Positions 51,987-61,431 of a stretch of DNA of 64,000 nt are shown here, one piece after another (the first letter of the stretch is position 1; each line of letters begins with the position of its first letter). The notes below the pieces were generated by a model. It worked only from the letters and a program-made list of their open reading frames with translations. It made no database searches and was not told the origin of the DNA. This DNA is from Proteiniphilum propionicum (GTDB lineage Bacteria > Bacteroidota > Bacteroidia > Bacteroidales > Dysgonomonadaceae), in NCBI RefSeq assembly GCF_022267555.1, contig NZ_CP073586.1, positions 2,832,501-2,896,500 of the forward strand. The letters run 5' to 3'. The translations under genes were made by a program, and so were the position numbers.

Positions 51987-52064
51987 CAGGTGATGGTAAT
52001 TATATTGTCTTGTATGTGAATGTTTTATATAAGATGAACAAGGTGTGGTTGAAAAACGGTTGAC

Positions 52065-53165
52065 ATGATAAAATTTCTTGATTTGCAGAAATTAACGCAG
52101 AAGTATTCTGCCGAAATACATCAGGCTGCTTCGCGTGTAATAGACTCGGGCTGGTATCTGCTGGGTGAAGAGACCGGTTTATTTGAAAAAAATTATGCTG
52201 AATATATTGGTACCGGATATTGTGTGGGTGTTGCCAACGGCCTCGATGCTTTAAGAATAATTTTACGTGCTTATATAGAGATGGGGGTGATGAGTGAAGG
52301 TGATGAAATTATTGTTCCAGCCAATACGTTTATCGCTTCTATTATAGCCATTACCGATAACCGGTTAGTGCCTGTTTTGGTTGAGCCGGATATAGGGAAT
52401 TATCAGATTGACGACACGAAAATAGAGGCTGCTGTAACCCCAAAAACCAAGGGAATAATGATTGTTCATCTGTACGGACAGTGTGCATATACAAATAAAG
52501 TGGAGGAGCTATGCAAGAGGTACAACCTTAAATTAATAGAAGACAATGCACAGGCATGCGGTTGTAAGTTCAACGGCAACAGAACCGGTTCTTTGGGCGA
52601 TGCAGCAGGACACAGCTTTTACCCTGGAAAAAATCTGGGAGCTCTTGGTGATGGCGGGGCAGTAACAACCAACGATGAGTACTTAGCAGAAAAAGTGAGG
52701 ACTCTTGCCAATTACGGTTCTCGAAAGAAATACATATTTGAGTATCACGGTTATAACAGTCGATTGGATGAAATTCAGGCTGCTATCCTAAATGTGAAAC
52801 TAATTCATCTGGATAAAGATAATCAAAGGCGAAAAGAGATAGCCCAATACTATCTCGATTGCATAACTCAGCCGGAAGTTATTCTACCCGTGATAAACGA
52901 CTGGGATGCCCATGTTTTTCATCTTTTTGTCGTTCGTTCGGAACGCCGCGACGAATTGATTCAATTTATGAATAGCCTGGGTGTTCAAGCGCTTATACAC
53001 TATCCGGTTCCACCTCATAAGCAAAAGGCTTACGAAGAGTGGAACAGTCTCTGTTTCCCGATTACTGAAAAAATACACAGAGAGGTTGTAAGCTTGCCAA
53101 TCAGCCAGGTGATAACGGATGAAGAGGCAGATACTGTTGTTAATGCAATTAATGCTTTTCATTAG
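52065..53165 (+). CDS. DegT/DnrJ/EryC1-family sugar aminotransferase (FdtB/QdtB-like)
   Basis: A 366-residue PLP enzyme. The PLP lysine lies near residue 188 in GHSFYPGKNLGALGDGGAV; IIVPANTFIASIIAITDNRL, LIEDNAQACGCKFNG and NSRLDEIQAAILNVKL are family motifs. It would put an amino group at C3 of the keto-sugar made by the adjacent ketoisomerase, using glutamate. The pairing of FdtA-like and DegT-like genes is the standard order for 3-amino sugar synthesis. No acyltransferase for the amino group is adjacent, but the GNAT-like genes at 40428 and 63682 could do this (inference). Confidence 0.92.
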   Translation: MIKFLDLQKLTQKYSAEIHQAASRVIDSGWYLLGEETGLFEKNYAEYIGTGYCVGVANGLDALRIILRAYIEMGVMSEGDEIIVPANTFIASIIAITDNRLVPVLVEPDIGNYQIDDTKIEAAVTPKTKGIMIVHLYGQCAYTNKVEELCKRYNLKLIEDNAQACGCKFNGNRTGSLGDAAGHSFYPGKNLGALGDGGAVTTNDEYLAEKVRTLANYGSRKKYIFEYHGYNSRLDEIQAAILNVKLIHLDKDNQRRKEIAQYYLDCITQPEVILPVINDWDAHVFHLFVVRSERRDELIQFMNSLGVQALIHYPVPPHKQKAYEEWNSLCFPITEKIHREVVSLPISQVITDEEADTVVNAINAFH

Positions 53166-53188
53166 AAAACATAATCAGTATAAATGAA

Positions 53189-54175
53189 ATGACAGAAAAG
53201 GAAAATTCATACTGGAAGATCATTCAAAAGGTTATGCAACGAATAAAAAAGATACAGATGAATTTAAAAGAGACTCCTTTGGTCTCGGTAGTGCTCGTCA
53301 CGTATAACAGTGCCCAATACGTTATAGAGACACTGGAAAGCATTAAAGCCCAGACATGGCAGCAAATAGAATTGATTGTATCTGACGATTGCTCCACCGA
53401 TAAGACAGTAGAGTTATGTTCGAATTGGATAGATTGTAATAAAGGCCGTTTTAGTAAAACGAAAATGATTACCGTTTTACAAAACAGCGGTATTCCGGCT
53501 AACTGCAACCGCGGTTTAAGAGCTGCGCAGGGAGAATGGGTTAAAATAATTTCTGGAGATGATATACTTATAAAAAATTGTATTTCTGACAATATGGAAT
53601 ATGTAAGACGCTTCCCTGATGCCTCTTTCGTTGTTTCAGATATTCGCGAAATAGATGAAAATGGTGTTTTAATACATGAACGGGTCGTGAATGAGGGATT
53701 GTCTTTTTTTGTTAATATTCCGTCAGCCGGGAAGCAGCTTAAGGCATATTCACGCTGGCCTGCGTTTTTGAATTCACCAACTTTTTTCTACAGGAGAGAG
53801 GTAATGGAGCTGGTGGGGTATTGCGATGAGGAGTTCCGGATATATGAAGATATGGTTACTATTTTCAAAGTTACGGAAAAAGGGATAAAGGTGCATTACT
53901 TGAACAAGGCTACAGTTGATTACAGGATTCACCGCGACTCTATTTCTAGATGCATGAAAGCAGAAATGTTGCGTGAAAATGAGGCTTTAGAAATTTTCAG
54001 GAAATACCGGAGAAGAAACCTGAGTATTTTTAATCCCCTCGACATGTCGGTCTGTTACGAGAGCTGGTTGCAGTTTAAGTATAAGGGGATTAAGGGTTGG
54101 AAAGGAAACTCTATTTTACGAAAATTCAGCCTTTTCTACTGGTATGTGAGGTTTTATGGTGTAAAATCATATTAA
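53189..54175 (+). CDS. Family 2 glycosyltransferase
   Basis: A 328-residue GT-A-fold enzyme with VSVVLVTYNSAQYVIETLES, DDCSTDKTVELC, GDDILI in the metal-binding position and YEDMVTIFKV as the base-containing segment. No membrane helices. The start is uncertain: an internal ATG at residue 16 (MQRIKKIQMN) or 24 (MNLKETPLVSV) would begin closer to the fold. It assembles one linkage of the repeat unit; donor unknown. Confidence 0.88.
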   Translation: MTEKENSYWKIIQKVMQRIKKIQMNLKETPLVSVVLVTYNSAQYVIETLESIKAQTWQQIELIVSDDCSTDKTVELCSNWIDCNKGRFSKTKMITVLQNSGIPANCNRGLRAAQGEWVKIISGDDILIKNCISDNMEYVRRFPDASFVVSDIREIDENGVLIHERVVNEGLSFFVNIPSAGKQLKAYSRWPAFLNSPTFFYRREVMELVGYCDEEFRIYEDMVTIFKVTEKGIKVHYLNKATVDYRIHRDSISRCMKAEMLRENEALEIFRKYRRRNLSIFNPLDMSVCYESWLQFKYKGIKGWKGNSILRKFSLFYWYVRFYGVKSY

Positions 54176-54190
54176 TGTAAAGATAATAGT

Positions 54191-55492
54191 ATGCGCGTTC
54201 TGTGGATTACACATGATCTATTTGAAGTGTTCCTCCCTTTTGTCAAGGGCAAACCCACTAAAGGGGGATCATGGATTGCACCGCTGTTTTATTCAATTCA
54301 GAAAAAAACAAATATAACGCTGGGGTCAGTTACCCCGGTGATAGGCGGTAAGCAACAAAAACAGATAATAGATGATGTAACATATTATTCTGTCGGTATC
54401 GATAAAAACGAAAATAAGACAAAGATGAACAAGAGGCTGGTAAACAGTTACATGTCTGCAATTGATGATTTTAAGCCTGATATTGTTCATGTGCACGGGA
54501 CAGAAAATAATTTTGGCCTTTTGCGTAAATACATTGATGCGAATATAGCTGTTGTTTGTTCCATACAGGGGATAATTACTCCCTGTCTTGACTATTTAAA
54601 ACAGAGTGTTTCGTCAATCAATATCGGGAAATACAGATCAATAAAAAACAGGATGGGTCGTGGAGGAGTAAATAGTAGCATAAGAAAATGGGAAAAATAC
54701 AGTGATATTGAAAAAGATATATTCAAATTAAATCATTACTTTATTGGCAGAACCACCTGGGATAAAGCCTGTTTAATGGAGTTTAATGAAAAAGCTGAAT
54801 TTTTTCACGGGGAAGAGCTCTTGCGTTCACAGTTTTACAGTTCTTCGTGGAGTATTGACCAGTGTGAACGATACAGAATATTTGTATCTTCCGCAGCATA
54901 CCCGCTGAAAGGGTTTCATGTTTTGCTGCATGCATTAGCTATATTGAAAAAGCGTTACCCACATGTAAAAGTTGTAGCACCGCTTTCATCAATTGATCAA
55001 ATGTCATCAAGAGTGAAGGATTTTATGATGGCCGAGGATTATGACAATTATATCAAGAGTGAAATAAAAAAATTAAAATTAGAGGATAATGTCATTTTTC
55101 AAAAAAAATTAAGCGCCGGGGAGATGGCAATTCAATATTGTAAAGCACATGTTTTTGTACTTCCTTCCTTTATCGAAAATAGCCCTAATTCATTAGGAGA
55201 AAGCATGATGATTGGAACCCCCTCTGTTGTAGCCCCGGTAGGTGGTGTGATTTCCATTGTAAGCGACAATGAGAGCTCGTTGTTATTTCCTTGTGGTGAT
55301 CACGCTTCCCTGGCTTTTCAAATCGGCAGAATTTTTGATGACGATAATCTTGCGGTGAAAATTAGTAATAATGCCAGGGAGATAGCCCGGAGACGCCATG
55401 ATGTGCAAAAAGTCACCGATCAATATTTATCAATTTATTCCGAAATAATAAAACTCCATTATGAAAGTAGTACAAATACTCCACGAACTTAA
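54191..55492 (+). CDS. Family 4-type glycosyltransferase (duplicated type a, copy 1)
   Basis: A 433-residue GT-B enzyme. The N-terminal MRVLWITHDLFEVFLPFVKG, then DIVHVHGTENNFGLLRKY, and the C-terminal FVLPSFIENSPNSLGESMMI, GTPSVVAPVGG carry the GT4 donor-binding E-x7-E region (E-N-S-P-N-S-L-G-E). It is a close paralog of the gene at 56786 (about half of residues identical by eye across the whole length). Between the copies lies an unrelated GT4 gene, whose start overlaps this gene's end by 32 bp. Confidence 0.9.
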   Translation: MRVLWITHDLFEVFLPFVKGKPTKGGSWIAPLFYSIQKKTNITLGSVTPVIGGKQQKQIIDDVTYYSVGIDKNENKTKMNKRLVNSYMSAIDDFKPDIVHVHGTENNFGLLRKYIDANIAVVCSIQGIITPCLDYLKQSVSSINIGKYRSIKNRMGRGGVNSSIRKWEKYSDIEKDIFKLNHYFIGRTTWDKACLMEFNEKAEFFHGEELLRSQFYSSSWSIDQCERYRIFVSSAAYPLKGFHVLLHALAILKKRYPHVKVVAPLSSIDQMSSRVKDFMMAEDYDNYIKSEIKKLKLEDNVIFQKKLSAGEMAIQYCKAHVFVLPSFIENSPNSLGESMMIGTPSVVAPVGGVISIVSDNESSLLFPCGDHASLAFQIGRIFDDDNLAVKISNNAREIARRRHDVQKVTDQYLSIYSEIIKLHYESSTNTPRT

Positions 55493-56570
55493 ATTCTCAG
55501 GAGCAGAGATAATGTATGTCGATGCAGCTCCTTTTTTCAGGGAAAAAGGGTGTGATCTGACAGTTATGGCCACAGCACCTGTAGTGGGTGAATACTCTGT
55601 TCATTTTGAGAACGCGGGTTATAAGGTGGTCCATAATCCTTATCCTGCCAGGAGAAATTATTTGTCACGCCTGCTTTATTGGGCCTCCTTTACCAGTTTC
55701 ATCAAGAAAGAAAAATTTGATGTAATTCATATTCATACAAGCGCGATAATGTGGGAAATAGCATTTTGTTCATGGTTGGCAGGAATACGTTCAGTGTTTA
55801 CATTCCATAGTGTTTTTACTTCTCATTTTTACAGTTATCCGTTGCATCTGATACAGCGGTGGACAGCAAAAAAAATATTTGGCTGTAAGTTCCAAAGTAT
55901 CAGTGATTCAGTGTATGAACATGAGTTGGAAAAATACCATAACAACACGATAAAAATTAATAACTGGTATGGGCTGAATCGTTTCTATCCGGCAGGCATT
56001 GAAGAGAAAAAACAGGTAAGGAGGGAGCTGAATATACCTGAGGAGGCACTTGTTTTAATCTCCATAGGCGAATGCAGTCCCATAAAAAGGCATTCTGACA
56101 TTATAATGGCACTTCCAAGAATATGTTTATCACATCCTTCGGTACTATACCTTCATCTGGGCAAAGGGGACATGGAAGAAGTGGAAATTGAACTGGCCGC
56201 AGGATTAGGAGTGAGGAATAACGTTCGTTTTTGTGGAAATAGAAAAGAGGTAAGAATGTTTCTTGTAGCAGCTGATATATATGTGATGACCAGCAAATAT
56301 GAAGGGATATCAATTACAACCATTGAAGCGATGGCATGTGGTGTACCTGCAATTTTGTATGACGTAGCCGGTTTGTGTGATTTCAATAAGACAGGAAAAA
56401 ACTGCATGTTGATAGCTGAGGATTACAACCTGTTGGCGGAGACTGTGATTTATCTTTACACACATCCGGAACTTTCGCAATTACTATCACACAGGGCATT
56501 AGAGCTGGTGAAAAATAGCTACAACCTGAATAAAAATGCATCAGGAATTTATCAACTTTATTCAAATTAA
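55461..56570 (+). CDS. Family 4 glycosyltransferase
   Basis: A 369-residue GT-B enzyme. The start MKVVQILHELKFSGAEIMYV, DVIHIHTSAIMWEIAF, and C-terminal VMTSKYEGISITTIEAMACG, then VPAILYDVAGLCDF, are typical of GT4 with the E-x7-E pair at EGISITTIE. Its first 32 bp overlap the preceding gene, suggesting translational coupling. Confidence 0.9.
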   Translation: MKVVQILHELKFSGAEIMYVDAAPFFREKGCDLTVMATAPVVGEYSVHFENAGYKVVHNPYPARRNYLSRLLYWASFTSFIKKEKFDVIHIHTSAIMWEIAFCSWLAGIRSVFTFHSVFTSHFYSYPLHLIQRWTAKKIFGCKFQSISDSVYEHELEKYHNNTIKINNWYGLNRFYPAGIEEKKQVRRELNIPEEALVLISIGECSPIKRHSDIIMALPRICLSHPSVLYLHLGKGDMEEVEIELAAGLGVRNNVRFCGNRKEVRMFLVAADIYVMTSKYEGISITTIEAMACGVPAILYDVAGLCDFNKTGKNCMLIAEDYNLLAETVIYLYTHPELSQLLSHRALELVKNSYNLNKNASGIYQLYSN

Positions 56571-56785
56571 AAGAAATAAACCTGTAAGAAAATATGAGGT
56601 GTTTTAAGTTAAAAAATGATATGGATAGTACTCTCATTGTACGGATTTTTATGCTCCTGTGTGAGTTTTATAATTGCATTTGCTACAGATTTGACTCGCA
56701 TCCTTCCGTCCCCCCAGGGACTGGTATAAATTGGAATAACTGTAACAGCAACAGATTCTAAAGTCAAATAAATTACAATTCTTGT
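56571..56785. other. Gap inside the glycosyltransferase operon
   Basis: Two short open frames overlap here on opposite strands (37 codons from an ATG at 56618 on the plus strand, and about 55 codons without ATG on the minus strand). Neither has a domain I recognise. Unlike the tight spacing elsewhere in the operon, this looks like sequence left by a gene loss or duplication (inference). Confidence 0.3.
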
Positions 56786-58081
56786 ATGCGTATTTTATGG
56801 ATCACAGTCGATGTTTTTGAGCTTTTCTTCCCCAAAGTAAAAGGCAGGACAACAAAAGGGCGATTTTGGATAGCACCATTGTTTTACAGTATTTATCATC
56901 AGGAAAATGTAAAGCTGGGAGCGGTAATCCCTATTGTTGACGGGAAAGAGCAGAAACAGGAGATTGAAAATGTTGCATACTACTCTGTCAATATCGGCAA
57001 AAAGGAGGTCATGACTAATATGAACAAAGGACTAATTGACAAGTATATAAATGCAATTAATGATTTTAACCCCGATATTATTCATGTACACGGTACGGAG
57101 ATAAATTTTGGCCTGCTTCGCAAATATGTGGATGAAAGGATTCCCATTGTCTGTTCAATACAAGCTATTGTATCACCATGGCTTTCCTTTATGAAACAGA
57201 GTATGGCAGATGCAAGCGTGAAAAGGAGCAAGTCTTTAAAAATCATATTTGGAAGAGGCGGGGTGGATGGAGTATTAAAAAAATGGGAAAAATACCCGCT
57301 AATTGAAAAAGAAATTTTCAGGATAAACAAATATTTTATCGGCCGCACTTTATGGGACAAAGCATATGTTTACATCCACAACCCGAATGCATTATATTAT
57401 CATGGTGAAGAGTTGTTACGCTTTCCTTTCTATAATACTCACTGGGACATCCGCTTTTGCGAAAAGCATAGAATCTTTGTCTCTTCTTCGGTTTATCCGT
57501 TAAATGGTTTTCATACACTTATAAAAGCTGCCGATATATTAAAAAATAAATATCCTGATATAAAACTGGTTGCCCCATTTTCATTAATACGGGAGAACTC
57601 TTCGAGATGTGTTGATCTATTTATATCGAAAGACTATGATATATTCCTGAAAAGAGAGATTGTTAGTCACGGTTTGGAAAGAAATGTAGTGCTGCTTAAA
57701 AATCTTAGTTCGGAAGAAATGGCCAATGAATATAAAAAAGCCCATCTCTTTGCTTTACCCTCCTTCCTTGAAAATAGCCCTTACTCGCTGGGAGAAGCAA
57801 TGATGGTTGGAACCCCTTCTGTCGTTTCCTCTGTTGGTGGTGTGACTTCAATAGTAAAAGATGAAACAAGCGCACTATATTTTGCTCCGGGTGACTTTGT
57901 GATGATGGCATATCAGATTGACCGGTTGTTTTCGGATGATATGCTGGCATTAAAAATAAGTGAAAATGCGCGGATAATTGCAGAAAAAAGGCATAATGTG
58001 GAGGATATAATTGATCAGTATATGAGCATTTATACCGATATCATCTCTAATCACAATCATAATCATATTTTTTATGTTTAA
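56786..58081 (+). CDS. Family 4-type glycosyltransferase (duplicated type a, copy 2)
   Basis: A 431-residue GT-B enzyme paralogous to the one at 54191: MRILWITVDVFELFFPKVKG, DIIHVHGTEINFGLLRKY, HGEELLRFPFYN and FALPSFLENSPYSLGEAMMV all line up, as does VGGVTSIVKDE. It has the same E-x7-E donor site. Two members of one type in one operon fit a glycan with two similar linkages, or a recent duplication on its way to a new specificity (inference). Confidence 0.9.
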   Translation: MRILWITVDVFELFFPKVKGRTTKGRFWIAPLFYSIYHQENVKLGAVIPIVDGKEQKQEIENVAYYSVNIGKKEVMTNMNKGLIDKYINAINDFNPDIIHVHGTEINFGLLRKYVDERIPIVCSIQAIVSPWLSFMKQSMADASVKRSKSLKIIFGRGGVDGVLKKWEKYPLIEKEIFRINKYFIGRTLWDKAYVYIHNPNALYYHGEELLRFPFYNTHWDIRFCEKHRIFVSSSVYPLNGFHTLIKAADILKNKYPDIKLVAPFSLIRENSSRCVDLFISKDYDIFLKREIVSHGLERNVVLLKNLSSEEMANEYKKAHLFALPSFLENSPYSLGEAMMVGTPSVVSSVGGVTSIVKDETSALYFAPGDFVMMAYQIDRLFSDDMLALKISENARIIAEKRHNVEDIIDQYMSIYTDIISNHNHNHIFYV

Positions 58082-58100
58082 TATTTTCAAATAAAACTAA

Positions 58101-59459
58101 ATGAGTACAGTGAATAAACAGATTGTCAGCCATGTTATTCCCGTTACCATATTTCTGATGACGGTTTATACGGTATTGCCCTTTTTGAAGCCAGGTGTTC
58201 CCATGGCCTCCTCTTTGAACAATACTGCTCTGTGGTGGGCAGTTTCAATATTCATACTGATTGTTTTCTTCCTTTCGAGGTTCTATTTTTTCGATAAAAA
58301 AAACGAGGATAATACACTTATTGTATGGATTTATCTTTTTTGGAATGCAGTGTGTATAGTAAGAGGAATATTTGTAGCCGAAATTTACTGGGATTGGAAA
58401 GCTTTGATTAGCAATGCTATGGCACTAATGTTGCCTGTCGTTATTTTTTCAGCTACTAACAAGATGGTGGTACAGTCGCTGCTCTCTTTTTATATGAAGT
58501 ATGCCTTGCCCCTGTTCCTGATTTTTGCAATGATAATAAGAACCGATGCCTTTGGATTCTATCTGATTCCGGTCAGCTTTTTGTTGTTATTCTTGCCCGT
58601 GTTTACAAGGCGCCAGAAAATAATCCTGTTGATTGTTACGGCAGTGGTTTTTTTAGCCGATATGGGGGCGCGGAGCAATGTAATAAAGTTTGGATCTCCA
58701 CTGTTAATACTGCTATTATATTATTTCAGGAAACAGCTTTCCCGTAAAGTCTTAGAAATAACCCGCGTTGCATTATTCACAGCTCCGCTGTTTCTTTTCA
58801 TCATGGGTGTTGCAGGTATTTTCAATGTGTTTAATACCGATGAGTATGTACGGGGTACTTACTCTGCAATGGGTACCGACGAAGAGGGTAACAGAGTAGA
58901 AGTTAATGTAATGGCAGATACCAGGACATTTATTTATATTGAGGTGCTGAATTCAGCTGTAAACAACAACTATTGGTTGTTGGGACGCACACCGGCACGT
59001 GGAAATGATTCAGACACTTTTGGAGTAATTGAAGCCGAATTGACCGGCAGAGATGAGCGTTTGGCTAACGAAATAGGTTTAGCAAACGTGTTTACATGGA
59101 CAGGCGTGGTGGGCGTGATACTTTATCTGCTTATTTTCTACAGAGCTTCATATCTTGCTGTAAACAAATCGGAGAATATATTCGCGAGTATGTTGGGTAT
59201 TTACGTGGCTTTTCGATGGCTCTATTCATGGATAGAAGATGTAAATCAATTCAATATAAACTATTTTATTTTGATGATCATAATTGGATTGTGCTTTTCC
59301 GAATCGTTCAGGAAGATGTCAGATAAAGATATTTTAATTTGGGCTCGTGGTATGTTTGATGCCCGTTATATCAGGCTTCAACAATATCTGTTAAAAAAAA
59401 GAAAATATGAAACACCGGAATATAGCAGTATTGCTGACATGCCACAACAGAAAAGTTAA
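58101..59459 (+). CDS. Wzy-like O-antigen/capsule polymerase
   Basis: A 452-residue integral membrane protein with about ten helices, for example ALWWAVSIFILIVFFLSRFYF, YALPLFLIFAMIIRT, IILLIVTAVVFLADMGARSN and VFTWTGVVGVILYLLIFYRA. A large periplasmic loop (about 240-320) lies between the later helices, as in Wzy and O-antigen ligase proteins. Wzy sequences diverge strongly, so the call rests on topology and operon context. It would join lipid-linked repeat units in the periplasm. A flippase (Wzx) and an initiating sugar-phosphate transferase are not seen in the window. Its end overlaps the next gene by 53 bp. Confidence 0.72.
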   Translation: MSTVNKQIVSHVIPVTIFLMTVYTVLPFLKPGVPMASSLNNTALWWAVSIFILIVFFLSRFYFFDKKNEDNTLIVWIYLFWNAVCIVRGIFVAEIYWDWKALISNAMALMLPVVIFSATNKMVVQSLLSFYMKYALPLFLIFAMIIRTDAFGFYLIPVSFLLLFLPVFTRRQKIILLIVTAVVFLADMGARSNVIKFGSPLLILLLYYFRKQLSRKVLEITRVALFTAPLFLFIMGVAGIFNVFNTDEYVRGTYSAMGTDEEGNRVEVNVMADTRTFIYIEVLNSAVNNNYWLLGRTPARGNDSDTFGVIEAELTGRDERLANEIGLANVFTWTGVVGVILYLLIFYRASYLAVNKSENIFASMLGIYVAFRWLYSWIEDVNQFNINYFILMIIIGLCFSESFRKMSDKDILIWARGMFDARYIRLQQYLLKKRKYETPEYSSIADMPQQKS

Positions 59460-60273
59460 GACGCTTACCTGCCTCTCTTCGCTGTATAATGCAAATATAC
59501 CAACCGGATATGTGCTGGATATCTTTCTTATCGATGATGGTTCTACTGACGGCACGGCAGAGGCTGTAATGTTGCTGTTCCCGGGTGTACACATGGCAAG
59601 AGGTGACGGAAAACTGTTCTGGGCTGGTGGCATGCGCCTGGCATGGGAATCAGCCATGGAAGAGAAGTCCTACGATGCCTATCTTCTTATAAATGATGAT
59701 GTGAAACTCTATTCCGGTTTTTTCAACAATCTGCTAAAGGCTGAAGCCTATTCGATTTCAGTAACAGGTAAAGCCGGTATATATTCCGGAGCTACCGTGG
59801 ATGAAAAGACCGGAATGGTATCTTACGGCGGCTACCGAGTAAAGGACAAAAAGATAGTTGTAAGGATGCAAATAGTTACACCTGTTGAACAACCTCAAAA
59901 GTGCGATGTAGTCAACGCCAACGTATTGTGGGTAAGTAAAGAGGTGGTGGATAGAATTGGAATTTTTGACTACCATTTCACTCATGGTATTGCCGACTTT
60001 GACTATTCTTTGCAGGCGCTTAAAAGAAGTATCCCAATATTTCTGGCACCTAATGTATGTGGCGTTTGTAACGATGACCATGGAAAAAACTGGTTGAGCT
60101 GTACAATACCACTAAAAGAGAGAATAGCTTATATGAAAAGTCCAAAGGGACTTGCCTATGACGAGTATATCTATTATATCAGAAAACATTTTCCGATGTT
60201 TTTGCCATACTCATTCATTATGCTGTGGATGAAAACGTTATTCCCATTTTTATGGGATTATTTTAAAAAATAA
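59407..60273 (+). CDS. Family 2 glycosyltransferase (rhamnosyltransferase-like)
   Basis: A 288-residue GT-A enzyme. It begins MKHRNIAVLLTCHNRKVKTL, with FLIDDGSTDGTAEAV, GKLFWAGGMRLAWESA and YLLINDDVKLYSGF carrying the metal-binding D-D region, and later FTHGIADFDYSLQALKR as the base region. The layout resembles the dTDP-rhamnosyltransferase group. The ATG is at 59407, inside the polymerase gene, a 53-bp overlap in another frame. Confidence 0.87.
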   Translation: MKHRNIAVLLTCHNRKVKTLTCLSSLYNANIPTGYVLDIFLIDDGSTDGTAEAVMLLFPGVHMARGDGKLFWAGGMRLAWESAMEEKSYDAYLLINDDVKLYSGFFNNLLKAEAYSISVTGKAGIYSGATVDEKTGMVSYGGYRVKDKKIVVRMQIVTPVEQPQKCDVVNANVLWVSKEVVDRIGIFDYHFTHGIADFDYSLQALKRSIPIFLAPNVCGVCNDDHGKNWLSCTIPLKERIAYMKSPKGLAYDEYIYYIRKHFPMFLPYSFIMLWMKTLFPFLWDYFKK

Positions 60274-60285
60274 TTCTTCACTGTT

Positions 60286-61431
60286 ATGACAGGTAAAGAA
60301 CAGATTAACAAGAAGAAAATATTAATTTTTCACCCTGCTCTTGCACCGTACAGAATAGATCAGCTAAATGCTCTGGGTGAGCTGTTTGATTTGGAAGTGG
60401 TTTTTCTTTTAGATAAACTGTGGAATTTTAATATCGATAATAGAAAGTTGCAGGAAGAGTGCCGTTTCAAAAATTCATTCCTGTTAAAAGGGTTTCGGCA
60501 CAAGGGGCGATTGTTCCGCTTCGGAATGTATCGAATAATAAGAGAGGTGAAACCTGATATTATTTTTGGATATGAGTATTCTTTCACTACCCAATATCTT
60601 ATTTTATTGAAAACTGTAGGCTTTATCAGACAAAAAGTGGGATCATTTATTGATGACAGCCCTGATATATGTATAAATGTACAGTCTGCTCTGCGTGCTT
60701 TTATAAGGAATAGATCGGTTAGACATCTCGATTTTTTGGTTGTAATGTCTGAAGAAGTGTCACGTTTTTATCAGGAGAGTTTTTCGATTCAGAAAAAACA
60801 GGTGATCGTTTCGCCCATACTTCAATTACCGGAGAGGCTAAGGAGAGATCAGGAGAAGATAGAGTCAATTGCACTTAACCATATCCGGAATTTCCAGTTG
60901 AAAGGGAAAACAACAATTTTATTCGTGGGACGTTTTATTCCCGAAAAAGCATTGCCTCTTTTTATAAGTACAATTTCTAATTTTCTTGCCGAAAGAGAAA
61001 ATTTCTTGCTGGTACTGGTAGGAGAAGGCAGCGACATGGACCAGTTAAAAACCATTGTTAATGAAAAAAAGTTGGAAGGGAAGGTTATTTTTCCCGGAAA
61101 ATACCAAGGAAAAGAGCTTTTTGGATGGTATGCTTGTGTATCGGGATTTGTTTTGCCCAGCCTGTCAGAGACCTTCGGTGCAGTTGTTAATGAAGCTTTG
61201 ATTTTTGGTCTTAAGGTGTTGTGTTCAAAGTTTGCCGGTGCATCGTGCCTTATAAATCCCGGGAATGGAGAAATTTTTAATCCGTTAGACAGTGCGGATA
61301 CATTGGAGAAATTCTCTCGTTTTTCATATAGTTTGCAACCTGTTGGAGAAGTTAATTTGACCAAAAGGCTGCCTTTGATTGATGACCACACACAACAGTT
61401 TATTTATGAATGGAGGAAATTAACTGTATGA
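60286..61431 (+). CDS. Family 4 glycosyltransferase
   Basis: A 381-residue GT-B enzyme: KILIFHPALAPYRIDQLNAL at the start, KTTILFVGRFIPEKALPLFI, LVGEGSDMDQLKTIV, and GFVLPSLSETFGAVVNEALI, which holds the E-x7-E pair. It overlaps the next gene by 4 bp (ATGA). Acceptor and donor unknown. Confidence 0.9.
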   Translation: MTGKEQINKKKILIFHPALAPYRIDQLNALGELFDLEVVFLLDKLWNFNIDNRKLQEECRFKNSFLLKGFRHKGRLFRFGMYRIIREVKPDIIFGYEYSFTTQYLILLKTVGFIRQKVGSFIDDSPDICINVQSALRAFIRNRSVRHLDFLVVMSEEVSRFYQESFSIQKKQVIVSPILQLPERLRRDQEKIESIALNHIRNFQLKGKTTILFVGRFIPEKALPLFISTISNFLAERENFLLVLVGEGSDMDQLKTIVNEKKLEGKVIFPGKYQGKELFGWYACVSGFVLPSLSETFGAVVNEALIFGLKVLCSKFAGASCLINPGNGEIFNPLDSADTLEKFSRFSYSLQPVGEVNLTKRLPLIDDHTQQFIYEWRKLTV

